From: an uncultured Sphingosinicella sp. | GTDB taxonomy: Bacteria > Pseudomonadota > Alphaproteobacteria > Sphingomonadales > Sphingomonadaceae | Reading direction: 5' to 3' | DNA length: 33,971 nt | Assembly (NCBI RefSeq): GCF_902806315.1 | Contig: NZ_CADCWD010000001.1 | Span: 1-33,971 of the forward strand | In this document: positions 1 through 9,248 of the stretch, piece after piece | Numbering within the stretch: the first letter of the stretch is position 1 | Layout: each line of letters begins with the position of its first letter | Notes under the pieces: model-generated | Seen by the model: the letters and a program-made list of their open reading frames with translations, nothing else | Told to the model about the DNA's origin: nothing | The model's database searches: none | Position numbers and translations under genes: made by a program

Positions 1-31
1 GGGGCCGCTGTTGCTCGCCCCGACCTCGTGC

Positions 32-121
<90 letters not shown>

Positions 122-162
122 GCATTGTTCTGCAGGCGGCCCAACGGACGTCCTTGATCTCG

Positions 163-408
163 TCAGGACACCGGGTAGGCCGGCACGGCAAGCTCCATCT
201 CGACCTCCTGCCATAGGACATCGAGCAGCCCGGCAATCTCCTGGATATGCGGAACCTCGTGCCGCCGGACATGCCGGTACTTTTCTGTGAGCAGCGACAC
301 CTCGGCAAGGATCAGCCTCGTCAGCTCACCATGATGATCAAGCGAGGGGATCGCTTCATATGCCTCCAGGGCACGGGCGCGTCGCAGTCCATCCACATCA
401 ACGGTCAT
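163..408 (-). CDS. Small protein of unknown function (81 aa)
   Basis: I do not recognise this family. The start at 408 is chosen because GGAGG lies six bases upstream on the minus strand. The open frame continues to 456, but that longer version has no better ribosome site. The product is acidic and probably mostly helical, with leucine- and glutamate-rich stretches, and it has no signal peptide, membrane segment or cysteine motif. It ends about 40 bp from the 3' end of the tRNA-Ser, converging on it, and probably forms a single-gene unit. The ribosome site and protein-like composition support a real gene; the function is unknown. Confidence 0.6.
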   Translation of the reverse strand: MTVDVDGLRRARALEAYEAIPSLDHHGELTRLILAEVSLLTEKYRHVRRHEVPHIQEIAGLLDVLWQEVEMELAVPAYPVS

Positions 409-802
409 ACCGTGCCTCCAAGCCATCGGGCCGCTCCGAACGACCGCGCAACACATCGCGCAGGCAAAGGACTAGCTCGGTCGCTCGCTCTTGGAATCCG
501 CCGGATGACGAAAATCGGTTAACCGTTACGGTAGCGGGTTGAAATTCGTCCGCCGCCCCGACACAGGACCGGTTCGCTCCCCGAATACCGTAAAAACCAC
601 ATATGGCCGGACTCGTTACGGCATGCGAACGCATTGCCAGCCGCATGTGCCGACCCAGCCTTTCGGTCAGGGCCGAAGCGTCTCGCCCCCCAATTCATCG
701 ACGACCTTCGGCCCGCCCTTGGGCTTCGATGGCCGCCCCGGCGGAGCCGCATTGCGGCCCTAATCGCTTGGCAGAGCAGAGGCCGGACCATAAAGGGCTG
801 CC
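409..802. other. Gene-free leader region upstream of the ACP gene
   Basis: This 394-bp stretch lies between the small minus-strand gene and the ACP gene and should hold both promoters. I see no convincing coding frame. A perfect 10-bp palindrome, CGGTTAACCG, sits at 516-525 and could be an operator. I cannot assign -35/-10 boxes with confidence. The ACP gene itself has AAGGG five bases before its ATG. Confidence 0.4.
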
Positions 803-1051
803 ATGACCGACAGAGAAGAGACTTTCGCCAAAGTGGCCGAGCTGATCGAACCCTTCAACAAGAAGGACATCGAGCTCAAGGAGGCGACCACCTTCGCCGG
901 CGACCTCGAATGGGACAGCCTGATCGTGATGGACTTCGTCGCCTCCGTCGAGGACGAGTTCGACATCCTGATCACCATGAACATGCAGGCTGAAATCGAG
1001 AGCGTCGGCCAGCTCGTCGACGCGGTCGAGAACCTGCGGAACGACGGATGA
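803..1051 (+). CDS. Acyl carrier protein dedicated to sphingoid base synthesis
   Basis: An 82-residue acyl carrier protein. The phosphopantetheine attachment site is Ser39 in the motif WDSLIVMDF, the usual DSL site at the start of helix 2, in a small acidic protein of normal ACP length. The stop overlaps the start of the serine palmitoyltransferase gene (ATGA), so the two are translationally coupled. In Caulobacter a specialised ACP also neighbours spt and is needed for ceramide synthesis; by analogy this one probably presents the acyl chain to Spt. It is unlikely to be the housekeeping AcpP, whose gene normally lies between fabG and fabF. The start has AAGGG at good spacing. Confidence 0.9.
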   Translation: MTDREETFAKVAELIEPFNKKDIELKEATTFAGDLEWDSLIVMDFVASVEDEFDILITMNMQAEIESVGQLVDAVENLRNDG

Positions 1052-2313
1052 CCGAAGCCGCGCGCACGCCCTACGATCCCGCGGACGAGACGGCGATCGG
1101 CCCCTCCCACGGCCGCGATCTCTTCTCCAAGTTCGATCCGCTGATACAGGAGCGCGAGGCGCTGCTTGCCACCGGCGTGCGCGATCCTTTTGGGCTGGTG
1201 ATGGAAAAGGTGCTTTCCCCCACCCGCGCGATCGTCAACGGCAAGGAGACCATCCTCCTAGGCACCTACAATTATATGGGGATGACCTTCGACCCAGACG
1301 TGGTCGCGGCGGGCAAGCAGGCGCTCGACGAATTCGGCTCCGGCACCACCGGCAGCCGCGTTCTCAACGGCACCTACCAGGGTCACCGCGAGTGCGAGGA
1401 GGCGCTGAAGGAGTTCTACGGCACCCGCTACGCGATGGTCTTCTCGACCGGCTACCAGGCCAATCTCGGCCTTATGTCGACGATCGCGGGCAAGGAGGAT
1501 TACATCATCCTCGACGCCGACAGCCACGCCTCCATTTATGATGGCTGCGCGCTCGGCACCGCGCAAATCGTGCGCTTCCGCCACAACAGCGTCGAGGATT
1601 TGGACAAGCGGCTCGGCCGCCTGCCCAAGGAAGGCGGGCGCCTGGTCGTGCTGGAGGGCGTCTATTCGATGCTCGGCGACATCGCTCCGCTGAAGGAGAT
1701 GGTGGAGGTCGCCAAGCGCCACGGGGCGATGATCGTCGTCGACGAGGCGCACGGCATGGGCTTCTTCGGCGAGAACGGCCGCGGCGTGTTCGAGGAAGCG
1801 GGTGTCGCGGACGACGTGGATTTCGTCGTCGGCACCTTCTCCAAATCGGTCGGCACGGTGGGCGGCTTCATCGTGTCCAATCACCCGAAGTTCGAGGTGC
1901 TGCGGCTCGTCTGCCGCCCCTATGTCTTCACCGCCTCGCTTCCGCCGTCGGTGGTCGCGACCGCCGCCACCTCGATCCGCAAGCTGATGCATGCGGGCGA
2001 GAAGCGCGCTCACCTCTGGGAAAACAGCCGCAAGCTCCACAAGGGCCTGCGCGATCTCGGCTTCAACATCGCCACGCCCGAGGCGCAGTCGGCGATCATC
2101 GCCATCCTGCTCCCCGATCAGGACACCACCGTGCGCATGTGGCAGGGCCTGCTCGAGCAGGGCGTTTACGTGAACATGGCCCGCCCGCCGGCAACCCCGG
2201 CCGGCATGTATCTGCTCCGCTGCTCGCTGTGCGCGGACCACACGTCGGAGGAGGTCGAACAGATCTTAGGCATGTTCGCGACCGCAGGACGCGCGACCGG
2301 CTGCATCGCCTGA
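1048..2313 (+). CDS. spt: Serine palmitoyltransferase
   Basis: This 421-residue PLP enzyme condenses L-serine with a palmitoyl thioester to give 3-ketodihydrosphingosine, the first committed step of sphingolipid synthesis, in the cytoplasm. It belongs to the alpha-oxoamine synthase family and closely matches the soluble Sphingomonas paucimobilis enzyme in length and motifs. The PLP Schiff-base lysine is Lys266 in GTFSKSVGTVGG. His160 (DSHASIYDG) stacks on the cofactor, Asp232 and His235 lie in VDEAH, and Arg379 lies in the ARPPATPAG loop near the C-terminus. The distinctive TYNYMGMTFDP segment is present. All expected catalytic residues are intact. It is distinguished from KBL, AONS and ALAS by these Spt-specific segments and by the coupled ACP gene. 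Confidence 0.96.
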   Translation: MTEAARTPYDPADETAIGPSHGRDLFSKFDPLIQEREALLATGVRDPFGLVMEKVLSPTRAIVNGKETILLGTYNYMGMTFDPDVVAAGKQALDEFGSGTTGSRVLNGTYQGHRECEEALKEFYGTRYAMVFSTGYQANLGLMSTIAGKEDYIILDADSHASIYDGCALGTAQIVRFRHNSVEDLDKRLGRLPKEGGRLVVLEGVYSMLGDIAPLKEMVEVAKRHGAMIVVDEAHGMGFFGENGRGVFEEAGVADDVDFVVGTFSKSVGTVGGFIVSNHPKFEVLRLVCRPYVFTASLPPSVVATAATSIRKLMHAGEKRAHLWENSRKLHKGLRDLGFNIATPEAQSAIIAILLPDQDTTVRMWQGLLEQGVYVNMARPPATPAGMYLLRCSLCADHTSEEVEQILGMFATAGRATGCIA

Positions 2314-2385
2314 CGCGACGGAGCGAATTCGGGATCGGAACCAAGAGACTTTCCACAAATCGCGCCTTCCTCTAGGACTCTCGCG

Positions 2386-4398
2386 ATGGCGGATGATGTA
2401 TTGGACGCCGAACCGGAGCAGTCCTCCGGCAGTTCCTGGCGGCGCGGCTGGGCGGGTGCCGGCGCGATCCTCGCCACCCTTCTTCTCGTCGGCCTCATCG
2501 CGATGGTCGCGTTCTCCAACCGCGCGCGCGACGAGGCGCTCGCCTGGGAGCGCCACACCTATGATGTGATGCTGCTCACCCGAACGGTTGACGGCCAGAT
2601 CGCACGTGCGGAATCCACCCTCGCCCGCTTTGTCCTCGACGAGGATCCACAGACGGGGCGCCTTTACTACAGCCAGTGGCGCTCGGCCGGATATCAAATC
2701 GCCCAGCTGCGCCGGCTGCTCCGTAAGGACGCGGACCAGACCCGGCGGATCGACGGGCTGCAGCGGCAGTTCGACGAGCGCGGGCGGGAATTCGCCGCTG
2801 CCGCCACGAGCGCAGTCGCGAAGCGCGAGAGCGGGGGCGTTCCCTTGTTCTACCAGGCGGGCCTGTCCGAGAGCGGGCCCGCCCTGCGCAAGTCGCTCGA
2901 CGGGATCGCGGCGGCTGAGCGCGAGAAGCTGCGCGAGCGCATGGCCGAAACCCGTCGTTTCGACGAACGCGCCGATAAATATACCAATTGGCTCGGCTGG
3001 TTCGGCGTGCTGATCGGCCTCGGCGCGATCGTGCTCGGCCTGGTTGCCTATCGGCTGATCACCGAGCGCGTGATCGCCCGCGAAGAGGCCGAGAGCGAGG
3101 CAAGCCGCGCCGCCGCTCTCGACCAGGCGGTTCAAGACCGAACTCGCGAGCTTCGCGAAGCCAATGAGCGGCTGCGCACCGAGGCCGCCGAGCGCGAGGC
3201 CGCGGAGGCGCAGCTCCGACAGGTCCAGAAGATGGAGGCCGTCGGCCAGCTTACCGGCGGTATCGCCCACGATTTCAACAATATGCTCGCCGTGATCGTC
3301 GGGGGCCTCGACCTGGCCCGGCGCAAGCTGCGCGGGCCCAAGAAGGAGGTCGAGTTCCACCTCGACAATGCGATGGAAGGCGCCACCCGCGCCGCCGCCC
3401 TCACCCGCCGCCTCCTCGCCTTTGCCCGCTCCGAAGCGCTGCTCCCGCAAGCGATTGCCCCGGCGGAGCTCGTTCAAGGCATGCTCGAGTTGATCGACCG
3501 CGCATTGGGCGAGCGCATCACGGTCCAGACGCGTTTCCCGCCCGAGCCCTGGCAGGTCTGGGCGGACGGCAACCAGCTTGAGAACGCAATCCTCAACCTC
3601 TGCGTCAACGCCCGCGACGCGATGGACGGCGAAGGTGAGGTCGGCATCACCGTGCACAATGTCACCTTGTCCCGTCGGCAAGGCGAAATGGAAGCCGGCG
3701 AATATGTGCGGATCAGCATCGCCGACACAGGCTCCGGAATCTCACCCGAGCTGCTCGATCGCGTGTTCGAGCCCTTTTTCACCACTAAGCCGGTCGGCAA
3801 GGGCACCGGGCTCGGGCTCAGCCAGATCTTCGGCTTCGCGCGGCAGTCCGGCGGCGACGTCACGATCGAGTCCGCGCTGGACGTCGGGACCACTGTCTCC
3901 ATCTACCTGCCAAGGTCGCTCCGCACGTCCGATGCGGGCGCAGACCGCCCCATCGACCGCCCCGCGCAGCAGAGGGGTCTCGAGTCCGCATCAGCGGGCG
4001 CGACCATTCTGGTGGTCGAAGACGATCCCCGCGTCAGCCGCTCCACTGTCGGCTCGCTCGACGAACTCGGCTATCACCCGATCCCCTGCGCGAGCGGGCG
4101 TGAGGCGCTCCGGATCCTTGAGGCCATGCCGGAGATCGAGCTCGTCATTACCGACGTCATGATGCCGGAAATGACCGGTCCCGAACTCATCCGCATCGTC
4201 GCCGATCGCTATCCGGAAGTCTCCGTGCTCTTCGTCACAGGCTTCGTCGGCGAAGCCGGTGAGGCCGAGGAGCTGACCGGCTACGATCTCCTGCGAAAGC
4301 CATTCACCGTCTCCGCCCTCGCCGATGCGGTGGAGAAGGTCCTCTCCCGCCGCGTCAGCGAATCGCGCCCCGCTTCAACAAGCGAGGCAGCAGAATGA
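2386..4398 (+). CDS. Hybrid sensor histidine kinase with CHASE3-like sensor and receiver domain
   Basis: A 670-residue membrane sensor. One membrane helix lies near residues 22-45. A helical extracytoplasmic region of about 155 residues resembling CHASE3 follows, then a second helix near 203-225 and a coiled coil. The dimerisation/phosphoacceptor domain carries His295 in [11 protein letters not shown]. The ATPase domain has an N box ([12 protein letters not shown]), G1 (ADTGSGI), the FEPFFTTK F box and G2 (GKGTGLGL). The C-terminal receiver has acidic residues after ILVVEDD and phosphoacceptor Asp590 in [13 protein letters not shown] seven bases before the ATG supports the start. It lies 72 bp after spt on the same strand and its 3' end overlaps the convergent gene by 44 bp. 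No separate response regulator is nearby, so the output partner is unknown. Confidence 0.92.
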   Translation: MADDVLDAEPEQSSGSSWRRGWAGAGAILATLLLVGLIAMVAFSNRARDEALAWERHTYDVMLLTRTVDGQIARAESTLARFVLDEDPQTGRLYYSQWRSAGYQIAQLRRLLRKDADQTRRIDGLQRQFDERGREFAAAATSAVAKRESGGVPLFYQAGLSESGPALRKSLDGIAAAEREKLRERMAETRRFDERADKYTNWLGWFGVLIGLGAIVLGLVAYRLITERVIAREEAESEASRAAALDQAVQDRTRELREANERLRTEAAEREAAEAQLRQVQKMEAVGQLTGGIAHDFNNMLAVIVGGLDLARRKLRGPKKEVEFHLDNAMEGATRAAALTRRLLAFARSEALLPQAIAPAELVQGMLELIDRALGERITVQTRFPPEPWQVWADGNQLENAILNLCVNARDAMDGEGEVGITVHNVTLSRRQGEMEAGEYVRISIADTGSGISPELLDRVFEPFFTTKPVGKGTGLGLSQIFGFARQSGGDVTIESALDVGTTVSIYLPRSLRTSDAGADRPIDRPAQQRGLESASAGATILVVEDDPRVSRSTVGSLDELGYHPIPCASGREALRILEAMPEIELVITDVMMPEMTGPELIRIVADRYPEVSVLFVTGFVGEAGEAEELTGYDLLRKPFTVSALADAVEKVLSRRVSESRPASTSEAAE

Positions 4399-5281
4399 GC
4401 GCGCCGACCAGCGGCCAGCGTCCCTGCCAAGGCTTGATCTCGACGGCCGTCCCGGCGTGCCGGTTTATTTTCCAGGCCAGGTAGTCGATCCCGCCCGCAT
4501 AGGTCCCGCTCGCCTTCATGAGCCGCAGCACTGAGAGCATCTTCCCAGCCCGCCGCCGCCGCGCCCAGAGTGCCGAGGCCGAAGTCCGATGGCGCTGGCT
4601 CACCGGCTCAAGCCGGAGCAGGCCGCCGTCGCCTAGTGTGCCGAGCGATGCTGCCTCAATGGCGGGGCCGGTGAAGCGGCGATAACGTTCAGGATCGGAG
4701 TCCACCACGGAAGCGGCGCGGCCGCCCCGCTCAGCCCTGAGCTCCGCCGAATAGGTCAGCGCGAACGCCTCCCGCCAAAGCTGCAGCGGATCGGAGAGTT
4801 CGTCCGGCACCATCGGCCGCGCCGCCGCCAGCAGAGTCGGCGCCGCCCGTGCGACTGAGTCCACGCACACCGCTGCCGCACGCTCGTCCGCCGCCCACAC
4901 CAGCCGGGATGGTTGTGCAAAACGCGCCCAGACCGACACGGACAGCGTCTTGGGTCCATTGAGCTGGAAAAAGTCGGTTTCGCTCAGCACCGCATATTTG
5001 GCGGCCAATCCCTTGTGCTCGAACGGAAAAACATTTGGCGGGATCAGCCGGTTCGCAGGCGCGAGCCAGCTCTTTCCATATGCGGCGGGGTAGCTCGACA
5101 CGATCAGGTAGAAATCGAGCATCTGCCCCTCGAGTTCGCTCGAGCGCAGGCACGACCCGTAGAACAGCACCGCCCGTGCGGCAGCGCCATGCTGCGCGGC
5201 GATCGCCTGAGACATGTCACTCACGCGCGGATCGACGGGGCGCCCAAGCTCCTCAGCGACCAGTTGGGACAGCGAACTCAT
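4355..5281 (-). CDS. Nucleotidyltransferase-like protein in the sphingolipid locus
   Basis: A 308-residue soluble-looking protein. Near the N-terminus, residues 39-60 resemble the glycine-serine signature of the polymerase-beta nucleotidyltransferase fold: LFYGSCLR, then a single Asp56 in MLDFYLIV where active members usually have a D-x-D pair. The rest is not recognisable to me. The C-terminal 40 residues include a hydrophobic stretch and a basic tail that could contact membrane. It is the last gene of a minus-strand set with the DUF2141 and lipid-kinase-like genes, 54 bp behind the kinase. I infer a role in sphingolipid head-group modification, perhaps transferring an activated group to a phosphorylated ceramide. 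The loss of one acidic residue leaves catalysis uncertain. Confidence 0.75.
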   Translation of the reverse strand: MSSLSQLVAEELGRPVDPRVSDMSQAIAAQHGAAARAVLFYGSCLRSSELEGQMLDFYLIVSSYPAAYGKSWLAPANRLIPPNVFPFEHKGLAAKYAVLSETDFFQLNGPKTLSVSVWARFAQPSRLVWAADERAAAVCVDSVARAAPTLLAAARPMVPDELSDPLQLWREAFALTYSAELRAERGGRAASVVDSDPERYRRFTGPAIEAASLGTLGDGGLLRLEPVSQRHRTSASALWARRRRAGKMLSVLRLMKASGTYAGGIDYLAWKINRHAGTAVEIKPWQGRWPLVGALILLPRLLKRGAIR

Positions 5282-5335
5282 GCGACAGCGAAATCGTGGA
5301 TCATTGGGGCGCGGTCCCCCGAAGTTTCGGCAAGA

Positions 5336-6310
5336 TCAGGCCGCAAGCCTCAGGAATGGCACCGGCGCAGTCGGCTTCAGAACGATCGGGCGGTCGACAT
5401 TGGCCTCGAACAGCTCGCCGTCGAGGATCACGTTCGAATGCTCCCCCTCGATCCGGATCTCGTCGCCCCATTCGAGGTGAACGCCAGGCGTGCGGCTGGA
5501 GCCGAGCCGGCCCAGCATCGCCGCAACGATCCCGCGGAAAAGAGCCACAGGGCTGCGCTCGACGACGATCAGCTGCAGCGCGCCCGCCTGAACGCCCGCG
5601 GTTCGCACCTGGCCGTTCAGCAGCAGGCGATGAAGCGTCGTTACGAGCAGAAGCGAAAACAGCCCCTGAAGCTGGCCTTGCTTCAACACTGAAATTTTTA
5701 CCGGCGAGGGCTTGGGCGGCAGGAACGCCGCCTTGACGCCCAGAAGCAGCGAGACGAGCGTGGCGACCACAGTCAACACATGGGCGAACCCGTTGGGCAG
5801 TCCGAGCGGATAGATTTTGTGCCGGCAGAAGAGGATCGTGTCCGCGAGCCCGGCGCCGCCCAGGAACATGCCGAGCACGGGCTTGCCGCCCGCGGCGCCG
5901 TGCGACAGCGAGATCAGCTCGCGCGACACGATGTGTGGGACCAGATCGGTGCGCGCGAGCTCGAGCACCCGCTCCAGCGCAGCGATCGGATCGCCGGCTG
6001 CGCCGAGATCGAGCGCGATGAGGTTGGTCTTGCCGTTGGGAAGCACCGCCACCGGCGGCGGCTTCGCTCCGAAATGGCCGCCATGATAGAGCTCGGTCAG
6101 CGCCGCCTGCACGGTGCCGTCGCCGCCGTTGATCACCAGCACCTTTGGCTTCACCCTGGCGATGGTCTTCAGCGCCTGGCTGATCTGATCGACATGCTCC
6201 ACCTCATAGTGGAAGATGTCCTTATGCTCGGCGCAAAAGCTCCTTACCCTCGGAAGCAGTGACCTGTTCCCGGTGGATCGCGGGTTGGAGAGGAGCGCGA
6301 CCCGAGCCAT
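5336..6310 (-). CDS. Diacylglycerol-kinase family lipid kinase, candidate ceramide kinase
   Basis: A 324-residue member of the DAGK/sphingosine-kinase/NAD-kinase-like fold. The nucleotide-binding signature GGDGT is at residues 62-66, preceded by an N-terminal strand with LLSNPRSTGNR, and a PNGKTN loop follows near residue 91, as in the family. The C-terminal half forms the substrate-binding beta-sandwich (IRIEGEHSNVILDGELFEA). In Caulobacter a DAGK-type enzyme in the sphingolipid cluster phosphorylates ceramide, so ceramide is a better substrate guess here than diacylglycerol. The start lies 3 bp after the stop of the DUF2141 gene, indicating one operon. Its own ribosome site is weak, which fits translational coupling. 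Substrate identity is inference from neighbours. Confidence 0.85.
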   Translation of the reverse strand: MARVALLSNPRSTGNRSLLPRVRSFCAEHKDIFHYEVEHVDQISQALKTIARVKPKVLVINGGDGTVQAALTELYHGGHFGAKPPPVAVLPNGKTNLIALDLGAAGDPIAALERVLELARTDLVPHIVSRELISLSHGAAGGKPVLGMFLGGAGLADTILFCRHKIYPLGLPNGFAHVLTVVATLVSLLLGVKAAFLPPKPSPVKISVLKQGQLQGLFSLLLVTTLHRLLLNGQVRTAGVQAGALQLIVVERSPVALFRGIVAAMLGRLGSSRTPGVHLEWGDEIRIEGEHSNVILDGELFEANVDRPIVLKPTAPVPFLRLAA

Positions 6311-6313
6311 TGC

Positions 6314-6817
6314 TTACTTGACCGGACCGATCGAGAGGCCGCTGCGGTAGTTCAACACCACGTCGACGGGCTTCACGCCCTTGCCGACGGGGATCGCCAC
6401 TTCTTGATAGCTGGGCTTCAGATCCATCAGCGAGATCTTGGGATTGCGGGAAAAGCCGCCGCCATCATTCCAGCCCGATTTGCCGTTGCCGTCCGCATCG
6501 TGGCGAACCGCAACCGCATAATTGCCCGTGCGCGGCACTGCGACGCAGACCCGCATCGGGCCCGAACCCGTCACGGGCAAGTCGATGCGCCTCACCTTCT
6601 TGCCCTTGGCGAGAAAGTCGGCGGGATTGCTGCCGTAAAGCTGCACGCGAAGCTTGCCGTTCCGGTGCTTGAACCCGGTAACGTTGACCAGAACGGCCGG
6701 ATTGCTCCCGCCCGCGCGGCACGACGGCGCATCGGGGCCAAGTGCGGCCTGGGCCGGAGCCGCGCTGGCCGCGAGCGCCAGCGCGGCGGCTCCGGTCGAC
6801 ACGAACAGTTTCAACAT
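6314..6817 (-). CDS. DUF2141 family periplasmic protein
   Basis: A 167-residue exported protein. Residues 1-24 form a signal peptide with an A-rich core ending in AQA. The mature part matches DUF2141, a beta-sandwich family recognised by the aspartate/asparagine loop DADGNGKSGWNDGG (107-120) followed by GFSRNP. Two cysteines, near residues 33 and 91, could form a disulfide. AGGAG lies ten bases before the start. It is the first gene of the minus-strand trio with the lipid kinase and the nucleotidyltransferase-like protein and is divergent from lptF. The molecular role of the family is unknown; from context, a periplasmic function in sphingolipid handling is possible but unproven. Confidence 0.88.
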   Translation of the reverse strand: MLKLFVSTGAAALALAASAAPAQAALGPDAPSCRAGGSNPAVLVNVTGFKHRNGKLRVQLYGSNPADFLAKGKKVRRIDLPVTGSGPMRVCVAVPRTGNYAVAVRHDADGNGKSGWNDGGGFSRNPKISLMDLKPSYQEVAIPVGKGVKPVDVVLNYRSGLSIGPVK

Positions 6818-6848
6818 GACCTTTCAACTCCTGGAAGCTAAACCCACA

Positions 6849-6860
6849 TCCGGAACCGGA
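6849..6860. promoter_or_regulatory. Inverted repeat in the divergent DUF2141/lptF region
   Basis: TCCGG-AA-CCGGA forms a short inverted repeat roughly midway in the 110-bp space between two divergent transcription units. It could be an operator shared by both. At only five bases per arm in GC-rich DNA, chance is a serious alternative. Confidence 0.25.
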
Positions 6861-6927
6861 CATGGGCGCGGTTGTCCACGCCCCCGTTTCCGCCCAAATG
6901 CCCCCCTGTTGCGGCCAAATTGTGGTC

Positions 6928-8151
6928 ATGAGGCGTCCAAAGTTGAACATCGCCACACTCACCGACCGATATGTGGCGAAGCTGATCTTCGTGCCGCTGG
7001 TCGCGACCCTTGTGCTCGCGGCGATGCTGCTGCTGCTCGACAAGATGCTGCGCCTGTTCGACTTCGTGGTCAGCGAAGGCGGGCCAGTGAACATCGTCTG
7101 GCAGATGCTCGCCAACATGATCCCCGAATATATGGCGCTCGGCATTCCGATCGGGCTGATGCTCGGAATCCTTCTCGCCTTCCGGCGGCTGGCGCTGTCA
7201 TCGGAGCTCGATTCCCTGCGCGGTGTCGGCCTCGGCTACGGACGCCTGCTCCGCGTTCCCTACATGTATGCCATCGCGCTGATGGCGCTGAACCTCGCGA
7301 TCGTCGGCTTCGTCCAGCCTTATGCCCGCTACGCCTATGAAGGGCTTCGCTTCGAGCTTCGCTCCGGCGCGCTCGGGGCATCGATCAAGGTCGGCGAGTT
7401 CAACCGCCTTGGCCGGCGCATGACCTTGCGGGTCGAGCGAAGCGACGACGAGGGTCGCCACCTTCACGACGTCTTCGTGCGCGGCGAAACGGCGGACGGC
7501 CGCTCGGTCGCCGCCACCGCCGATCTCGGCACCTTCCTGGCCAGCCGCGACGAGGACACGATCGTGCTGCGCCTGACGCGCGGCCGGCTCGTGCACGATG
7601 CGCCCGGCTACAAGGTGCCGCGGGTGCTAAGCTTCGAGCAGCAGGACCTACCCATCGATCTCCCCACCATCGAGGCGTTTCGCGGCCGCGGCGATGGCAA
7701 TGACGAATTCACCCTGCCCGAGTTGATCCGGCTGGGCCGTTCCGACCAGGCACCCGAAGCGCTGCGCGATTCCGTTCGGGCGAACTTCCACTTCCGAATG
7801 GTCGAGGTCGCGATGATGGCGCTGCTGCCGCTGCTCGCGGTCGCGCTCGCGGTGCCGCCGAAGCGAAGCACGTCCGGCCTTGGCATCTTCCTGTCGATCG
7901 TGATGGTGGTGACCTATCACAAGGTCAATCAATATGCCGAGCAGATGGCGGCGCAGGACCGGCTCGATCCCGTGCTTGCCTTGTGGGTGCCGTTCATTCT
8001 CTTCGCGGCGCTCATCCTGCGTATGTACTGGACGCTCGCGCACAAGCCTGGCGGGCAGCCGATCGGTGCGCTGGAACGGGCATTCTCGAAGACCAGCAAG
8101 GCGATCGGCCGCATCCTGAGGCTCCGCCGCCGCGAGCCCCTCCCCGCCTGA
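6928..8151 (+). CDS. lptF: LptF-type permease of the Lpt outer-membrane lipid exporter
   Basis: A 407-residue member of the LptF/LptG (YjgP/YjgQ) family. The N-terminus has the typical LTDRYVAKLIFVPL entry into the first membrane helix. Two further helices, a periplasmic beta-jellyroll-like domain (about residues 130-280) and three C-terminal helices follow. With LptG and the LptB ATPase, LptF extracts an outer-membrane lipid from the inner membrane and passes it to LptC/LptA. I chose the ATG at 6928 because the sequence upstream is not family-like; the ribosome site is poor, so the start is uncertain. The stop overlaps the lptG start (TGATG). Since sphingomonads lack classical LPS, the cargo here is probably a glycosphingolipid. 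Confidence 0.88.
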   Translation: MRRPKLNIATLTDRYVAKLIFVPLVATLVLAAMLLLLDKMLRLFDFVVSEGGPVNIVWQMLANMIPEYMALGIPIGLMLGILLAFRRLALSSELDSLRGVGLGYGRLLRVPYMYAIALMALNLAIVGFVQPYARYAYEGLRFELRSGALGASIKVGEFNRLGRRMTLRVERSDDEGRHLHDVFVRGETADGRSVAATADLGTFLASRDEDTIVLRLTRGRLVHDAPGYKVPRVLSFEQQDLPIDLPTIEAFRGRGDGNDEFTLPELIRLGRSDQAPEALRDSVRANFHFRMVEVAMMALLPLLAVALAVPPKRSTSGLGIFLSIVMVVTYHKVNQYAEQMAAQDRLDPVLALWVPFILFAALILRMYWTLAHKPGGQPIGALERAFSKTSKAIGRILRLRRREPLPA

Positions 8152-9248
8152 TGGTCAATCTGGACTTCTTCCCGTCTAAGCGCATCGCGCTGTACATGGC
8201 GAAGCTGTTCGTGCTGCGCAGCCTCGCGGTGCTGGCCGCGCTGGTCGTGGTGCTCCAGACGCTCGACCTCCTCGGCGAATCCGGCAAGATCCTGCGCGTG
8301 GCCGGCAATGGCGATGCCCAGCTCTGGCAATATGTGGCGCTGCGCATCCCGCAGCTCGTCGCGCGCTTCCTGCCCTTTTCGGTGCTGCTCGGAACGCTGA
8401 TCACGCTGGCCACGCTCAACCAGAACAGCGAGGTCGTGAGCATGAAGGCGGCCGGCATCTCCGCTCACCAGATCATCGCGCCGCTGATGCTCGCCAGTCT
8501 CCTCATCGCGGCCCTGAGCTTCGTCTTCCAGGAGACGGTCGTAACTCGCGCCACGGCCCAGCTCTCGGCCTGGCAGGCGGTCGATTACGGCCCGATCCCG
8601 CGCGAGAGCGGCACATCGAACAATGTCTGGGTTCGGCACCAGGACGACCTCATTTTCGCCCGTGTCGTCAGCGGCCGCGGCGCCGGCACCCGTCTTCGCG
8701 GGGTCACTGTTTACGATCGTAGCGGCGGCACGCTCGAAACGGTGATCGAAGCAAGGGCGGCCCGGCCGAGCGCAAACGGCTGGCAGCTCGAAGGCGCGAC
8801 CGTCTTCGACGTCTCCACCACGACGGAACGATCCGCTGCCAACCTAATCGTCGGCCGCGGCGTCGATCCGACCCAATTCACGCTCGCCAACGTCGATCCC
8901 GACGAACAGGATGTCGCCCAGCTCAGGGACTCGATCGAGCAGATGGAGGCCGCCGGCCGCCCGACCGGACCGCTCAAGGCCGGCCTGTGGCACAAATTCT
9001 CGGGGCCGCTCTCCGCGGTGCTGATGCCGCTCCTCGCCGCCGTCGCGGCCTTCGGCCTCGCCCGCTCCGGCCAGCTCTTCCTTCGCGCCGTGATCGGGAT
9101 GGCGCTCGGCTTCGCCTATTTCGTCGCTGACAATTTCGCCCTCGCAATGGGCAATTTCGGCGCTTACCCCCCGCTCCTCGCCGCTTGGGCGCCGTTTGTC
9201 CTCTTCCTCCTGATCGGCGAGACCGTCCTGGTCCGCACCGAAGAGTGA
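8151..9248 (+). CDS. lptG: LptG-type permease of the Lpt outer-membrane lipid exporter
   Basis: A 365-residue LptG-like protein, partner of the preceding LptF. It begins MVNLDFFPSKRIALYMAKLF, the usual short cytoplasmic lead before helix 1. Three N-terminal helices, a periplasmic domain rich in beta strands (about residues 120-265) and three C-terminal helices follow (for example VLMPLLAAVAAFGLA). The start shares bases with the lptF stop, and the end overlaps the GTG start of the next gene (GTGA), so lptF, lptG and the flippase form a tightly coupled operon. No lptB, lptC or lptA is present in the window. The coupling to a flippase and nearness to spt point to export of a sphingolipid. Confidence 0.9.
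   Translation: MVNLDFFPSKRIALYMAKLFVLRSLAVLAALVVVLQTLDLLGESGKILRVAGNGDAQLWQYVALRIPQLVARFLPFSVLLGTLITLATLNQNSEVVSMKAAGISAHQIIAPLMLASLLIAALSFVFQETVVTRATAQLSAWQAVDYGPIPRESGTSNNVWVRHQDDLIFARVVSGRGAGTRLRGVTVYDRSGGTLETVIEARAARPSANGWQLEGATVFDVSTTTERSAANLIVGRGVDPTQFTLANVDPDEQDVAQLRDSIEQMEAAGRPTGPLKAGLWHKFSGPLSAVLMPLLAAVAAFGLARSGQLFLRAVIGMALGFAYFVADNFALAMGNFGAYPPLLAAWAPFVLFLLIGETVLVRTEE

Noticed and set aside
1258-2241. Long minus-strand open frame (about 327 codons) opposite spt
   Set aside because: It lies wholly over spt, is His/Ala/Arg-rich, and matches no family; it is a by-product of high-GC codon use.
2266-3681. Long minus-strand open frame opposite the histidine kinase
   Set aside because: The plus strand carries complete kinase motifs; this frame has low-complexity composition and no ribosome site.
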